Made by a program: the position numbers and the translations under genes. Shown here in pieces: positions 9,117 to 18,030 of a stretch of 64,000 bases of DNA. Numbering within the stretch: position 1 is the first letter of the stretch; each line of letters begins with the position of its first letter. The stretch is taken from positions 434,001 to 498,000 of the forward strand of contig JAUJOT010000002.1 in assembly GCA_030447505.1 (NCBI GenBank). Direction: 5' to 3'. Source of the stretch: Solirubrobacteraceae bacterium (GTDB taxonomy: Bacteria; Actinomycetota; Thermoleophilia; Solirubrobacterales; Solirubrobacteraceae). Below the pieces are notes generated by a model. The model had not been told where the DNA came from and did not search any database. It was given only the letters and a program-made list of their open reading frames with translations.

Positions 9117-10588
9117 CCATGCGAGAGCTCGTCGGCTCGCTTCCCGGCTGGGCGCGTTCGCGCTTCGCGCTGGTGATTCCCCTGCTGCTCGTCGTCGTGC
9201 CGGTCGCCGTGAGCCTGCTTCGAGATTCCCACTTCGACACCACGCTCGAGGTGTTTCCCACGACGCCTCCCGGCAACGCCGGAGCGAGTAGCGAATCAAA
9301 CGCCGTCAACCTGCCGGCGCCAGACGAGGTGAACCTCGTCGCCAATCCCGGCTTCGAGCACGACAGGAGCGGCTGGGGCGATCCGCCCGCGTTCAAGGTG
9401 CTCCGCTCCGAGCGGCGCGCGCACACCGGCACCGCCTCGCTGCGCTCCTCCACCGAGCAGCGGGCGCCGGCCGACACGAATGCCGGCCACACCTACATCG
9501 TCTTCCCGCGCGCCGGGAGCTACCGCGTCAAGGCGTGGGCGTATCTCCCGGCGACGACGGGCGAAGGCCGGCCCGGCGTCTTCCTCGAGGGCTTCTCGGG
9601 GAGCACGCAGCTCAAGCAGACGCTGGGCGATCCGGCGCGTCGCGGAACGTGGCAGTGGGTGTCGACCGACTACGCGATCTCACCACAGGACCTGGAGGGG
9701 TCTCTCGTCCTGCGCGACCTTCCGGCCTCGACCGCAGCCGGCGGCGCGGGCCCCGACGCGGGTGGCGAGCGGGTCTTGTACTGGGACGACGTGAGCGTGA
9801 CCGCGCGCCGGCCCGACCGGACAAGCGATCCGGTCGCAGCAGCCGCCAGCCTGCGCTCCGCGCTGCGCGAGCCGCAGCTGCGCTCCGACATCGCGCGCAT
9901 CGCGGCAGACACCAACCTCTACGACCCGCGCCGAACGATCGTCGAACGCAGCCCGCGTAACGGCACGCTCAGCTTCGTCGTCAGGGTGGCGAACGACACG
10001 CCGAGTGACGCGAACAGGTTGGCCGGGCCACTTCGCTCCACCCTGCTCGACGCGGCGCGACGCGCCACTCGTCGCCGCGCCGCGAAGACGTGGCAGCAGC
10101 TCATCGCGATTGTCGGCGACCGTCTGGCGCCGCGCAAGCGCGCGCTCCTCGAGCAGCGGGCCGGGGTCCTCGAGCGGCTGATCGGAGCACAGCCGGCGGA
10201 CGTCGTGGCGCCGCCCGCGCCTGCGCCCAAACCGAGCAGGCTGACGCAGGCACAACTTCTGCAGGCTCATGAGGATCGGCAGGCGATCATCTCGAGGACC
10301 GGCGACGACCTCCCGCCCTGGCAGCGCGCGCTGGTGCAAGAGCAGGCCGACAACCTGCAACGCATGATCGCTGCTGACACCGCCGAGTTCGTCGTGCTGC
10401 CCGCGAACGCTCCGGTCGAGCCGACACGACCGCTCGACCGCCTGCTCGCCAACCTTCCCGGACCCTTTCCGAAGCGGGTCGGGCCGCTCTCGGCGGGGGC
10501 GGCGGGGCTGATCTGCGCGATCCTGTTCCTCGGCATGCTCATCACGATGACCGCGGCGCGTCAGTACGCCGCCGGCGGCAGTCGCTGA
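9113..10588 (+). CDS. Wzz-like chain-length protein with inserted carbohydrate-binding-like domain
   Basis: 491 aa from GTG 9113 overlapping the previous stop (GTGA); an ATG at 9119 is the alternative. TM1 is residues 18-36, followed by DTTLEVFPT as in Wzz proteins, and TM2 is about 460-482, preceded by a Pro-rich stretch (VEPTRPLDRLLANLPG). This is the topology of polysaccharide co-polymerases. Between them, residues about 74-230 look like a CenC/CBM4_9-type beta-sandwich: NLVANPGFEHDRSGWG, HTGTASLRSS, RAGSYRVKAWAYL, YWDDVSVTA. After it a Wzz-like stretch resumes (LREPQLRSDIARIAADTNLY, FVVRVANDTPSDANRLA) and leads into a helical region. Regulation of chain length with direct glycan contact is a plausible role. 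Confidence 0.7.
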   Translation: MTMRELVGSLPGWARSRFALVIPLLLVVVPVAVSLLRDSHFDTTLEVFPTTPPGNAGASSESNAVNLPAPDEVNLVANPGFEHDRSGWGDPPAFKVLRSERRAHTGTASLRSSTEQRAPADTNAGHTYIVFPRAGSYRVKAWAYLPATTGEGRPGVFLEGFSGSTQLKQTLGDPARRGTWQWVSTDYAISPQDLEGSLVLRDLPASTAAGGAGPDAGGERVLYWDDVSVTARRPDRTSDPVAAAASLRSALREPQLRSDIARIAADTNLYDPRRTIVERSPRNGTLSFVVRVANDTPSDANRLAGPLRSTLLDAARRATRRRAAKTWQQLIAIVGDRLAPRKRALLEQRAGVLERLIGAQPADVVAPPAPAPKPSRLTQAQLLQAHEDRQAIISRTGDDLPPWQRALVQEQADNLQRMIAADTAEFVVLPANAPVEPTRPLDRLLANLPGPFPKRVGPLSAGAAGLICAILFLGMLITMTAARQYAAGGSR

Positions 10589-10590
10589 AG

Positions 10591-11565
10591 ATGCGCTCGT
10601 GGCGCCCGACCGCGTGGTTTGCGATCGTGTGGACGCTCGCGATGGCGGTCTGGCTCGTCCTGTACGAGCAGACGCACGCGACATGCGGGCCCGAGATCGA
10701 GCGCGACTGCTCGATCGGGCTGAGCGTCACCGCCGGGCTGGGCCGGCCCGGCATCGTCCTGCTCTGGTCGCTGGGCGTGGCGGCGTTCGCCGTGACGTGG
10801 TTGACGGACCGTCACCGGCGGTCGAAGACCGGGCAGCGCCCGCAGAAGCGCGGACCACGCCCGCTGCCTGCCGCCGCCATGCTGGCGGTCGTCCTCGCCG
10901 CGACGGTCGTGGTGGCCCTACCCGCATCGACGCGCCCGACGCGCGAGGTGCCCCCGACAGCGGCCGAGGCCGTGGACGTCCAAGTCGTCTCGGCGATCCT
11001 TCATCCGTCGGCTTCATCGGCCGGACGCCGCCGCCATGCCGCACGTGTCAGCGTGCACGTCCGGCTGAACAACCGCGGCAGTCGCCGCGTCACGTTGACG
11101 CAGCCGATGCTGCTGTCCGGCGGCGCGGCGCTCGCCTACGATCGCCGCCAGTTCGCGCTCGATCCGCTGCGGCCCGGAGTGGTCGTGGACGCCACGTTGC
11201 GATTCGAGCCGCGCTCGGCGTTCACCCAGCGCCTCGTCACGGCCCGTGACGCGCGGCTTCAGATCGCCGGTCGAACGATTCCGCTGACGCTGAAGATCGG
11301 CGCACCGGTGCGCAAGTCGCCGCTGCGCGGCGTGTCACCTCCGCCCGCGGTCGAGCGCGCGACGAGTCCCCCGCCTGCGAGCGCGCCGCCGCCGGCGGCC
11401 GGCCGCGCTCGCTCAGATCCGCAAGCGCCGCGCGCGGCACCGCCCCGCGCGGCACCGCCCCGGCGAGACCCGCCCGTTCGAGCGACACCACCGCCGCCAC
11501 CGCCAAGGCCCCCGGCCGGCAGGAACCGGGATCCGGACGGCCCCGTCTTCGACGACTCCGGCTGA
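10591..11565 (+). CDS. Membrane protein with proline-rich tail, unknown function
   Basis: 324 aa, starting 3 nt after the Wzz-like gene. Three hydrophobic segments are visible (about residues 8-25, 48-68 and 92-110). A periplasmic-like beta-rich domain follows (VSVHVRLNNRGSRRVTLTQP). The last 80 residues are almost wholly Pro, Ala and Arg, probably disordered and wall-spanning. Two cysteines (TCGPEIERDC) lie in the first outside loop and could form a disulfide. No known family is recognised. Its place between the chain-length protein and a glycosyltransferase suggests a structural part of the glycan assembly machinery. Confidence 0.7.
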   Translation: MRSWRPTAWFAIVWTLAMAVWLVLYEQTHATCGPEIERDCSIGLSVTAGLGRPGIVLLWSLGVAAFAVTWLTDRHRRSKTGQRPQKRGPRPLPAAAMLAVVLAATVVVALPASTRPTREVPPTAAEAVDVQVVSAILHPSASSAGRRRHAARVSVHVRLNNRGSRRVTLTQPMLLSGGAALAYDRRQFALDPLRPGVVVDATLRFEPRSAFTQRLVTARDARLQIAGRTIPLTLKIGAPVRKSPLRGVSPPPAVERATSPPPASAPPPAAGRARSDPQAPRAAPPRAAPPRRDPPVRATPPPPPPRPPAGRNRDPDGPVFDDSG

Positions 11566-11569
11566 CCAC

Positions 11570-12739
11570 GTGCCGCGGGCGGAAGTCCATCAGCAGGACC
11601 GCGCGACGCCGTCCGAGCACCCAGCATCCGGCGCGCCCGATATCGCCGCGCGAACGGCGATCGTTCACGACTGGTTTCAGGGCTTTCACGGCTCCGAGCG
11701 CGTCGTCGATGCGATTCGCACGGGGTTGTTCGCGCCGGGAAACACGCCCGATGTCTTCACCTTCCACGCGGCGCGCGAGCTGCTCCCGCGCGAGCTCGCG
11801 GAGTCGATCGTGCACGAGTCGCGACTCGCGGCGCTCCCGGGTCTGCGCCAGCGCGGACACGACCCGGGGCGCTGGCGGCTGCTCTTCCCGACGATGCCGT
11901 GGTATTTTCGTGGGCTCGACCTCGATTCCTACGAGCTCGTGATCGCCTCCTCGCACGCGTTCGCCGTCCAGGTGCGTCCGCGCGTCGACGCCGTCTTCCT
12001 CTGCTACTGCCACACCCCGATCCGCTGGGCATGGCGGACCGGCGAGGATCATCGCAGCGCCGCTCTGCGACCACTGCTCGGGCGGCTGCGCAGGCTCGAC
12101 CTCGAAGCGTCACGGCGCCCCGACTGCTACGTCGCGAACTCGCAGGCCGTGCGCGAGCGGATCCAGCGCTCGTACGGGCGAGAGTCGGTCGTCATCCATC
12201 CGCCCGTCGACGTCGACGACTTCGATCCGGCCGCAGAGAAGGAGCCGGGCCACTTCCTGTGGGTGAACCGGCTCGTCGCCTACAAGCGACCGGCGGCCGT
12301 CGCGGAAGCGTTCCGGGATCTGCCGTACCGGCTGACGATGGTCGGCATCGGACCGCTCGAAGCGTCGCTGCGAGCGTCGCTGCCGCCGAACGTCTCCCTG
12401 CACAGTTGGCTCCCGCGCGAGCAGCTGACCGCGCTCTACGCCCGCGCATCCGGCTATCTGCACGTCGGCGAGGAGGACTTCGGGATCTCGATGGTGGAGG
12501 CGCTTGCCGCTGGGACGCCCGTCATCGGCCTCGCACGCGGCGGCGCGCTCGACATCGTCCGCGACGGCGTCGACGGCGTCCTCGTCGACAGCGCCGAGAC
12601 GACAGCGCTGCGGGCGGCGATCGAACGCGTGGCAAGCGAGCAGTGGGATCCGGCGGCGCTGCGTGCGCGGGCGGAGGCGTTCTCGCGCGAGCGGTTCCTC
12701 GAGCGGCTCGGATCCCTCGTTCAGTCGTTGCGCCGCTGA
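11570..12739 (+). CDS. Family 4 glycosyltransferase (mannosyltransferase-like)
   Basis: 389 aa from GTG 11570, 4 nt after the previous stop. The N-terminal domain has the GT4 opening TAIVHDWFQGFHGSERVVDAI and the conserved YCHTPIRWAW block. The donor domain carries FLWVNRLVAYKRPAAVAEAF, and the C-terminal half has GEEDFGISMVEALAAGTPVIGLARGG, the EX7E donor site. This subgroup is often annotated as mannosyl- or rhamnosyltransferase in capsule clusters. It is the last gene of the plus-strand glycan operon (3782-12739). Confidence 0.88.
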   Translation: MPRAEVHQQDRATPSEHPASGAPDIAARTAIVHDWFQGFHGSERVVDAIRTGLFAPGNTPDVFTFHAARELLPRELAESIVHESRLAALPGLRQRGHDPGRWRLLFPTMPWYFRGLDLDSYELVIASSHAFAVQVRPRVDAVFLCYCHTPIRWAWRTGEDHRSAALRPLLGRLRRLDLEASRRPDCYVANSQAVRERIQRSYGRESVVIHPPVDVDDFDPAAEKEPGHFLWVNRLVAYKRPAAVAEAFRDLPYRLTMVGIGPLEASLRASLPPNVSLHSWLPREQLTALYARASGYLHVGEEDFGISMVEALAAGTPVIGLARGGALDIVRDGVDGVLVDSAETTALRAAIERVASEQWDPAALRARAEAFSRERFLERLGSLVQSLRR

Positions 12740-12776
12740 GCTCGGCGTCGCCCGTCGGCTTGCCGCCAGCGCAGGT

Positions 12777-14180
12777 TCACCTCATCCTGATCAGCAGCAC
12801 GTCGTCGCCCACGTCGGCGGTGAAGGACCGGGCAGTCCGGCGGCGCGAGGGCCTCAGGCCACGCGTCGGGCGGTAGCTCGTGAGCGTCATGCGGCGATCC
12901 AGCGTCACCCGGACCGCGGTGCTCGGATTGCTGATGTCCGTGCGGGCGTTCTCATCCCAGACCGTCGAGTCCTGCCACAGCGCCAGCCAGTACGAGCCGT
13001 CGGCCTTCTGAAGCAGCATGTCCCGGACCGCGCCGCGCGGCCCTGCGCCGTCCGGGTCGGCGGTCCTCGACAGCGAGTAGCGCAGCCGCCTTCGCGGGCT
13101 GCGGCGCGGGCTGTCCAGCAGGGCGATCGTATTTCTCAGCGCGGTTGCGCTGGGCTTGTAGGACCAGTCGCTCTCGAACAGCCCGTAGTTCAGCTCCACG
13201 TCGGCGAGCGCCGGATCGGGGTGCTCATCGACGAGCTCGTAGGCGAACGTGCGCTTGACCCCGGCCTTCGCGTGCTCGAGGAACAGGCGCGGCATGTAGA
13301 TCGCTATCGCCCGCTGCGATGCCGGAGCGTGCGTGCTGGTTGTGTTCATGGCATCGTGGTAACCGGTCTCCGTCGCGTAGACGGGAGCTCGCGCGCCGCC
13401 GAACTGGTACCTGCGCACGCTCGCCATCTGTGACGCGAACCCGTACTCGCCGGGCCGGCTCGGGCGCCTGCCTCCCGAATAGGGATGCATCGTCCCGCCG
13501 TCGGCGCGGTCGGAGATGTCACCCAGCCGCTGCACGGCGCCCGCCTGAATGGCGGGGCCGAGGACAGGCACCCTCAGAGGCGGCCCGAATCTCCTGTTCT
13601 TCGCCTGCTGATGCATCTGACGTTGGCATAGCCGTGCAGAGCCGACCCAGTCGGTTCCCGCGGCGACCAGGTCGGGCTCGTTGACGCCCTCGAGCGCGTC
13701 CAGCGACGAGCGCACCCTGGTCTTGGCGTCCTTGACGTAGATCGCCCAGGGAACGCCGGGGGACTCGACGCGGCAGGCGATCAGGGTGCTCTTGATTCCC
13801 GCGGCCGCGAGGTCGTTCACGCGCTCGAAGAAGCTCTGCGTGTGGTCGGGATCGAATCCGTCGCGGATGTGCCGGACGCCGAGTTCGCGCAGGCGCCGCC
13901 TGACCATCGCGTAATCGCCGTATGACGTCTGGACGTAGAACAGGTGCGTGTTGATGCCGATCGTGTCGACGAAGGCGCGCGCGTCGACGGCCAGCGACCG
14001 GCGGACGCTGCGAGACGCACCCGTCGACGTGCACGCTCGGTCGGATTGGCGGCCGGCCGCCCCGCACCCGCTGTCGAGGCTGCGGCCACCGCTTGTCTCG
14101 TGACGCAGCAAGGGATAGGCCAGCACGCCGAGCAGAGTCGCGACGATCGCCATCTTCAAGGGTCGGGACATGACCTGCAT
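12777..14180 (-). CDS. Secreted clan GH-A-like glycosidase
   Basis: 467 aa from ATG 14180; ATG 14171 is an equally good start. The N-terminus is a signal peptide or membrane anchor (RPLKMAIVATLLGVLAYPLL). The body looks like a (beta/alpha)8 barrel of GH39/GH5-like retaining glycosidases: GINTHLFYVQTSYGDY, LRELGVRHIRDGFD, then ALEGVNEPDLV with the probable acid/base Glu of NEP (codon 13677-13679) and VYATETGYH with the probable nucleophile Glu (codon 13368-13370). A C-terminal beta domain follows (DGSYWLALWQDS). It would trim or remodel a glycan outside the membrane. Genes of this type in capsule clusters often act on the polymer made there, but the substrate is unknown. Confidence 0.72.
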   Translation of the reverse strand: MQVMSRPLKMAIVATLLGVLAYPLLRHETSGGRSLDSGCGAAGRQSDRACTSTGASRSVRRSLAVDARAFVDTIGINTHLFYVQTSYGDYAMVRRRLRELGVRHIRDGFDPDHTQSFFERVNDLAAAGIKSTLIACRVESPGVPWAIYVKDAKTRVRSSLDALEGVNEPDLVAAGTDWVGSARLCQRQMHQQAKNRRFGPPLRVPVLGPAIQAGAVQRLGDISDRADGGTMHPYSGGRRPSRPGEYGFASQMASVRRYQFGGARAPVYATETGYHDAMNTTSTHAPASQRAIAIYMPRLFLEHAKAGVKRTFAYELVDEHPDPALADVELNYGLFESDWSYKPSATALRNTIALLDSPRRSPRRRLRYSLSRTADPDGAGPRGAVRDMLLQKADGSYWLALWQDSTVWDENARTDISNPSTAVRVTLDRRMTLTSYRPTRGLRPSRRRTARSFTADVGDDVLLIRMR

Positions 14181-14256
14181 CAGACGATATGCGATGTCCT
14201 GGGATGCGCTCGCCGCTACACGGGTTCGCGTGCGGCGGCGTGAGGACGACCCGCTT

Positions 14257-15669
14257 TCATGCGCCCGTAGGCGCTCTGCCCCCGAGGATCCTCGAGACTC
14301 CCGCCTCGGTTGCCAGCATCTGCAGGTCGCGAGGCATGAGCGCCATCGCAAGTACCGACCAGACCGCCAGCGCCGCCGCCACCGCGAGTGGCAGGCCGGT
14401 CAACGTCGGCATCTGATCGGCGACGGCGCGGCCGGCCGCCGCCGCCGCGGTCGCGATCAGCGCGGCATGCGCAAGCGTCGTCAGCCGCAGCCTCAAGAAC
14501 CTGCGCGAGTTGACGTACAGCAGTGCCGCCGTCGCCACCAGCGCAGCAAGGAACGCGGCCCCGATCGCCTCGGCGCCGAATCGCGGCGCGAAGGCGATCG
14601 CGGCCGTCCACAGCACGACGAGTTGCACCGCGCCACCCAGAAGCGGCGCGCGCAGGTCGCCGCGCGCCTGCACGAGCCCCCAGAGCGCGACCCAGAGCGG
14701 CCCGAGCACCATCCAGCCCACGGCGGCCAGCGTGACCGGCAGGATCACGCCCTCCCATTCGCGCCCCAGGACGCCGCCCACGAGCGCGGGAGCGCTTCCG
14801 ACGATCGTCGCGAGCAGCGCGGCAGCGGCCAGTGCCGTGATTCCAAGCACGCGCTGGGCCTGACGTTCGTCCTCCTCGCGGCTTGCCACCTTCGAGAAAG
14901 CCACGAAGCCGACGCGCCCGACCGTCTGGAACAGGACGACCGGCGCCACGAGCAGCCGCTGTGCCAGTGCCCACACGCCGGTCACCGACGCTCCCGAGAA
15001 GGTCAGCAGAAGCAGGTTGAGGCCGCCGTCGCGAACGGCGTACAGGGACTCCGAGAGCTGGAAGGCCGCCCCGAAGCGCCATATCCGGCGCAGGACGCCC
15101 AGCCGGCGCGTCAGGCGTACGCGCACGGGCGAAACGACGAGGCCGGCCGCGACGCCCGCCGCAGCCGACGCGCACGCGGCCGGCGCGAGGCTCCAGATGC
15201 CCGCGCCGAGAGCCGCAAGCGAGACGGCGACGCCGTACAACGCAAGCTGCTCGGTGACGTCCATGACCGACAGCGGGACATATTGAAGCTCCCGCTCGAG
15301 CACGCACGCCGGCGCCACGCGGGGCGAGGAGATCGGCAGCGCGAGCAGCGCCAGGCCGATTGCCTGGGCTTCCTCTGCGCGGGCACCGAGCGCCGGCAGC
15401 AGCCCGAACGCCAGACCCAGGCCGCCCGCCGCCGCGACCAGGCCGAAACAGATCTGGAACGTGAACAGTGCGTTCAGCTCGCCCTCGCTGGGCGCTTCGG
15501 CGCGCCGCAGCAGCGTGGCCCCGAGGCCGCTGCGGGTCACCGCCTGGAGTGCCGCCACAAGCCCGAGACCGACGGCCCAGACGCCGAAGGCGCCCGGTCC
15601 GAGCACGATCGCCAGGACAAGGCCTCCGGTCATCGTCAGCACCCGGATCGCCAGGTCGCGGGCGACCAT
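14257..15669 (-). CDS. Polysaccharide flippase (Wzx/MurJ-like, MOP superfamily)
   Basis: 470 aa from ATG 15669, giving the usual flippase length; a GTG at 15672 and a CTG at 15726 are possible longer starts. About twelve to fourteen hydrophobic helices cover the whole length, with the typical opening ARDLAIRVLTMTGGLVLAIVLGPGAFGVWAVG. A middle loop with VGRVGFVAFSKVASREEDERQA is also characteristic of Wzx-type exporters. It likely flips the lipid-linked repeat unit to the outer face for polymerisation by the Wzy-like protein at 7551-9116. It sits directly after a glycosyltransferase on the same strand. Confidence 0.88.
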   Translation of the reverse strand: MVARDLAIRVLTMTGGLVLAIVLGPGAFGVWAVGLGLVAALQAVTRSGLGATLLRRAEAPSEGELNALFTFQICFGLVAAAGGLGLAFGLLPALGARAEEAQAIGLALLALPISSPRVAPACVLERELQYVPLSVMDVTEQLALYGVAVSLAALGAGIWSLAPAACASAAAGVAAGLVVSPVRVRLTRRLGVLRRIWRFGAAFQLSESLYAVRDGGLNLLLLTFSGASVTGVWALAQRLLVAPVVLFQTVGRVGFVAFSKVASREEDERQAQRVLGITALAAAALLATIVGSAPALVGGVLGREWEGVILPVTLAAVGWMVLGPLWVALWGLVQARGDLRAPLLGGAVQLVVLWTAAIAFAPRFGAEAIGAAFLAALVATAALLYVNSRRFLRLRLTTLAHAALIATAAAAAGRAVADQMPTLTGLPLAVAAALAVWSVLAMALMPRDLQMLATEAGVSRILGGRAPTGA

Positions 15670-15722
15670 CACGCGGACGCCACGGCGAACCGCCTGCGCG
15701 AGCGTGTGATCCTGTCGCTCGT

Positions 15723-17045
15723 TCAGCGCGCTCGCGCTCCAGCGGCGTCGGGTCTTCGCGCAGCGACGCGGGCGCGCGCGAGGGCGTATCGGAGCGCGAG
15801 CCCGCGAACGGTCGCTCCGGCCTTCAGACGCGACTGTGGTGCTTCGATCAGCTCGATGAGCGGCTCGACCGCGTGCCGCCACGTCAGCTGCCGGCGAAAC
15901 AGCGCGACTCGCTCCCGTACGCGCGCGTATTCGTCCTGGTCGTCGCAGAGCTCGAGGATCGCCCGTGCACAGCTCTCGACATCCCCGAAGCGCACCGTCC
16001 GCCCCAGCCCGTTGCGATCGACGAGGTCGCTCAACGCACCGCCCTCGGTGGTCACGACCGGCAGGGCGGCCCAGAGATAGTCCAGAATCCGCGTGCGGTA
16101 GGCGAACGTCGTCTCGACGTGGCGCGAATGCACGTTGATGCCTATGTCGGCTGCCAGCAGGTAGTTCTGGCGCTCCTCGTAGGAGACCCAGCCGAAGTCG
16201 AAGAACACCGTGCGGTCCTTGACGCCGAGCTCCTCGGCCAGCCGGATCGTGCGACCCGTCGTGGTCATCTCGCCGCCGTAGCCCGAGTTCGGGTGGCGCA
16301 GCCCGAGGCAGTAGAGCTTGATGTCGTCGCGGGTCGCGGAGATCTTCGCCATCGCCCGGATCAGCGTCTCCGGGTCGAACCAGTCCCACAGGTTGCCCGG
16401 CCAGATCAGGACGCGGTCGTCGTCGCGCGCATGGGGAAGCCCTGCGCGGACGTCGTCGATCGTCGCGCGCGGCGGATCGACGTCGACCCCGAGCCCGACC
16501 GCCGCGACGAGGTGCCCGAGCATCGGGTCGAGCCGGAAGTCGTCCAGCGAGATCCTCCCGAGCGCCGCCAGCGCACCGAGCAGCGCATTGCGCTGGTCGG
16601 TGTTGGCGCCGATGAACGCTCTGCCGGTCAGCAGCAGGATCCGATGGCGCAGGCTGTAGGCCTCCCAGCGCAGGCGCTGCTCGGTGCTACGGCTGTCGAG
16701 CGCCCCCTGGAAGGTCAGCATCTCGAAGAACGGCGCGTACAGGTCGTAGATCGTGCGCACCCCGGTGCCGGCGAGAAACACCATGCTCCTGCAATCCAAC
16801 CCGCCCTGCGCGACGATCACGTCAAACGATCTCGCGAGCTCCCGCATCTGGCGGTGGCGGCGCGGCAGCGTACCGATCGCACGCACGCCCTCGAGCTCGA
16901 CCTCCTGCGGGTCGTTGGTGACCATCAACGTCACCTCGAAGCGCCCGTCGCGCGCCAGCTCGCGCGCGAAGTGGAAGTAGCGGATCCCCGGAGCCGCCAT
17001 CTTCTCGCCGACGAAGTCGTTCGGCGCGAGGAGAACTCGCTTCAT
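15723..17045 (-). CDS. Glycosyltransferase, GT-B fold
   Basis: 440 aa from ATG 17045. The N-terminal half begins MKRVLLAPNDFVGEKMAAPGI and has FDVIVAQGG and RTIYDLYAPFF. The donor half shows RVLIWPGNLWDWFDPETLIRAM, a catalytic-face loop, and FAYRTRILDYLWAALPVVTTEGGALSDLVDRNGLG. This layout is that of GT4-like transferases common in actinobacterial capsule loci. It precedes the flippase with little spacing, so the two likely form one transcript. Sugar and linkage are not predictable. Confidence 0.85.
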   Translation of the reverse strand: MKRVLLAPNDFVGEKMAAPGIRYFHFARELARDGRFEVTLMVTNDPQEVELEGVRAIGTLPRRHRQMRELARSFDVIVAQGGLDCRSMVFLAGTGVRTIYDLYAPFFEMLTFQGALDSRSTEQRLRWEAYSLRHRILLLTGRAFIGANTDQRNALLGALAALGRISLDDFRLDPMLGHLVAAVGLGVDVDPPRATIDDVRAGLPHARDDDRVLIWPGNLWDWFDPETLIRAMAKISATRDDIKLYCLGLRHPNSGYGGEMTTTGRTIRLAEELGVKDRTVFFDFGWVSYEERQNYLLAADIGINVHSRHVETTFAYRTRILDYLWAALPVVTTEGGALSDLVDRNGLGRTVRFGDVESCARAILELCDDQDEYARVRERVALFRRQLTWRHAVEPLIELIEAPQSRLKAGATVRGLALRYALARARVAARRPDAAGARAR

Positions 17046-17181
17046 CGGCTACGGCTCGCGAGAATCGTGCGCGACGCCGGCGCGGGCCGCGCTCCGAAGG
17101 CGGCGTTGTCGCTGAGGGTGCGCCGCAAGGGCGGCGACGATAACAGTAAGGCAGGCCTCCCGGCGCTGCCGCCGAGCTGAT

Positions 17182-17982
17182 CTACCCCTCGACGCTGGCG
17201 TAGACCTCGTCGAGCAGTGCGTCGCGGTCGTTGAGATCGAAGTTCTCCGCGAGGTACTTGTCGGTCTCCGCGCGCGATTGGCCGTTGAGCGCCATGTTCA
17301 GCGCGATCAGCCGTGCGCCCTCGAGGTCCTCGTCGTCGCCGTCGCCGTCGCCGCCGCCCACCGCCTCGACGTCGGGCGCTTCCTCGACGACGACCCCGAA
17401 GACCTCGGCCTCCTCGACGATGACGACGTCCTCGACGATCGGCGCAGCGGGCACCGACTGCTCCGAGATGCGCCCCGCAGCGTCGTACAACTCGCCCATG
17501 TTGCCCGACAACAGCGAGAGGTCGGCGTTCAGCCGGTTGGCGCCCGTACGCAGCGATTCGACGAGCGCGTTGAGCTCGCTCTCCATCGCGTCGACGCGCT
17601 GGAGCATGAGCGCAGTCGCCTCGTGGACCTTGCCGACGTGCTCCTGCGCGCGCTCGATCGCCTCGTCGCGCGTGCGCTGCGCGTCGCGGGCGGCATCGTC
17701 GCCTGTCTGTGCCGCCTGCTCGCGGGCGTCGCGCTCGATCGCGGCGGCGCTCGCCTCGGCGGCCTCGACGATCGCCTGAACCTGAGCGCTCGCGACGGAC
17801 GCAAGCGATGCAGGCGGGCTCGGCGTGGTGGCCGGCGCCGCCGGCTGCGTCGCCTGCGCGCGCTTCAGCGCCTCGACCTCGCGGGCGACTGCGGCGAGGT
17901 GGGCGTCGACGGCCGTAGGCTCGTAGCCACGACGACCGAAGGGAAAGTCTCTCTTCTCAATGGACTGACGGTCGAGCGCCAA
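17182..17982 (-). CDS. DivIVA-domain coiled-coil protein
   Basis: 266 aa. The N-terminus IEKRDFPFGRRGYEPTAVDAHL is the DivIVA/Wag31 membrane-curvature motif. It is followed by a long Ala/Glu/Arg coiled coil (residues about 35-165) and an acidic tail that ends in a helical domain (ALNGQSRAETDKYLAENFDL). DivIVA proteins mark poles or septa and recruit wall-growth machinery in actinobacteria. The start is TTG at 17982, supported by a perfect GGAGG at 17988-17992 with 5 nt spacing. No ATG is available in frame near it. Confidence 0.85.
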   Translation of the reverse strand: MALDRQSIEKRDFPFGRRGYEPTAVDAHLAAVAREVEALKRAQATQPAAPATTPSPPASLASVASAQVQAIVEAAEASAAAIERDAREQAAQTGDDAARDAQRTRDEAIERAQEHVGKVHEATALMLQRVDAMESELNALVESLRTGANRLNADLSLLSGNMGELYDAAGRISEQSVPAAPIVEDVVIVEEAEVFGVVVEEAPDVEAVGGGDGDGDDEDLEGARLIALNMALNGQSRAETDKYLAENFDLNDRDALLDEVYASVEG

Positions 17983-18030
17983 CGATGCCTCCGTGAGTCT
18001 TTTGCGAACGGACGAGCGACGAGTCAGACC

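Noticed and set aside
14170-16080. 636-codon plus-strand frame opposite the flippase
   Set aside because: Reads almost only charged residues and mirrors the minus-strand gene codon pattern.
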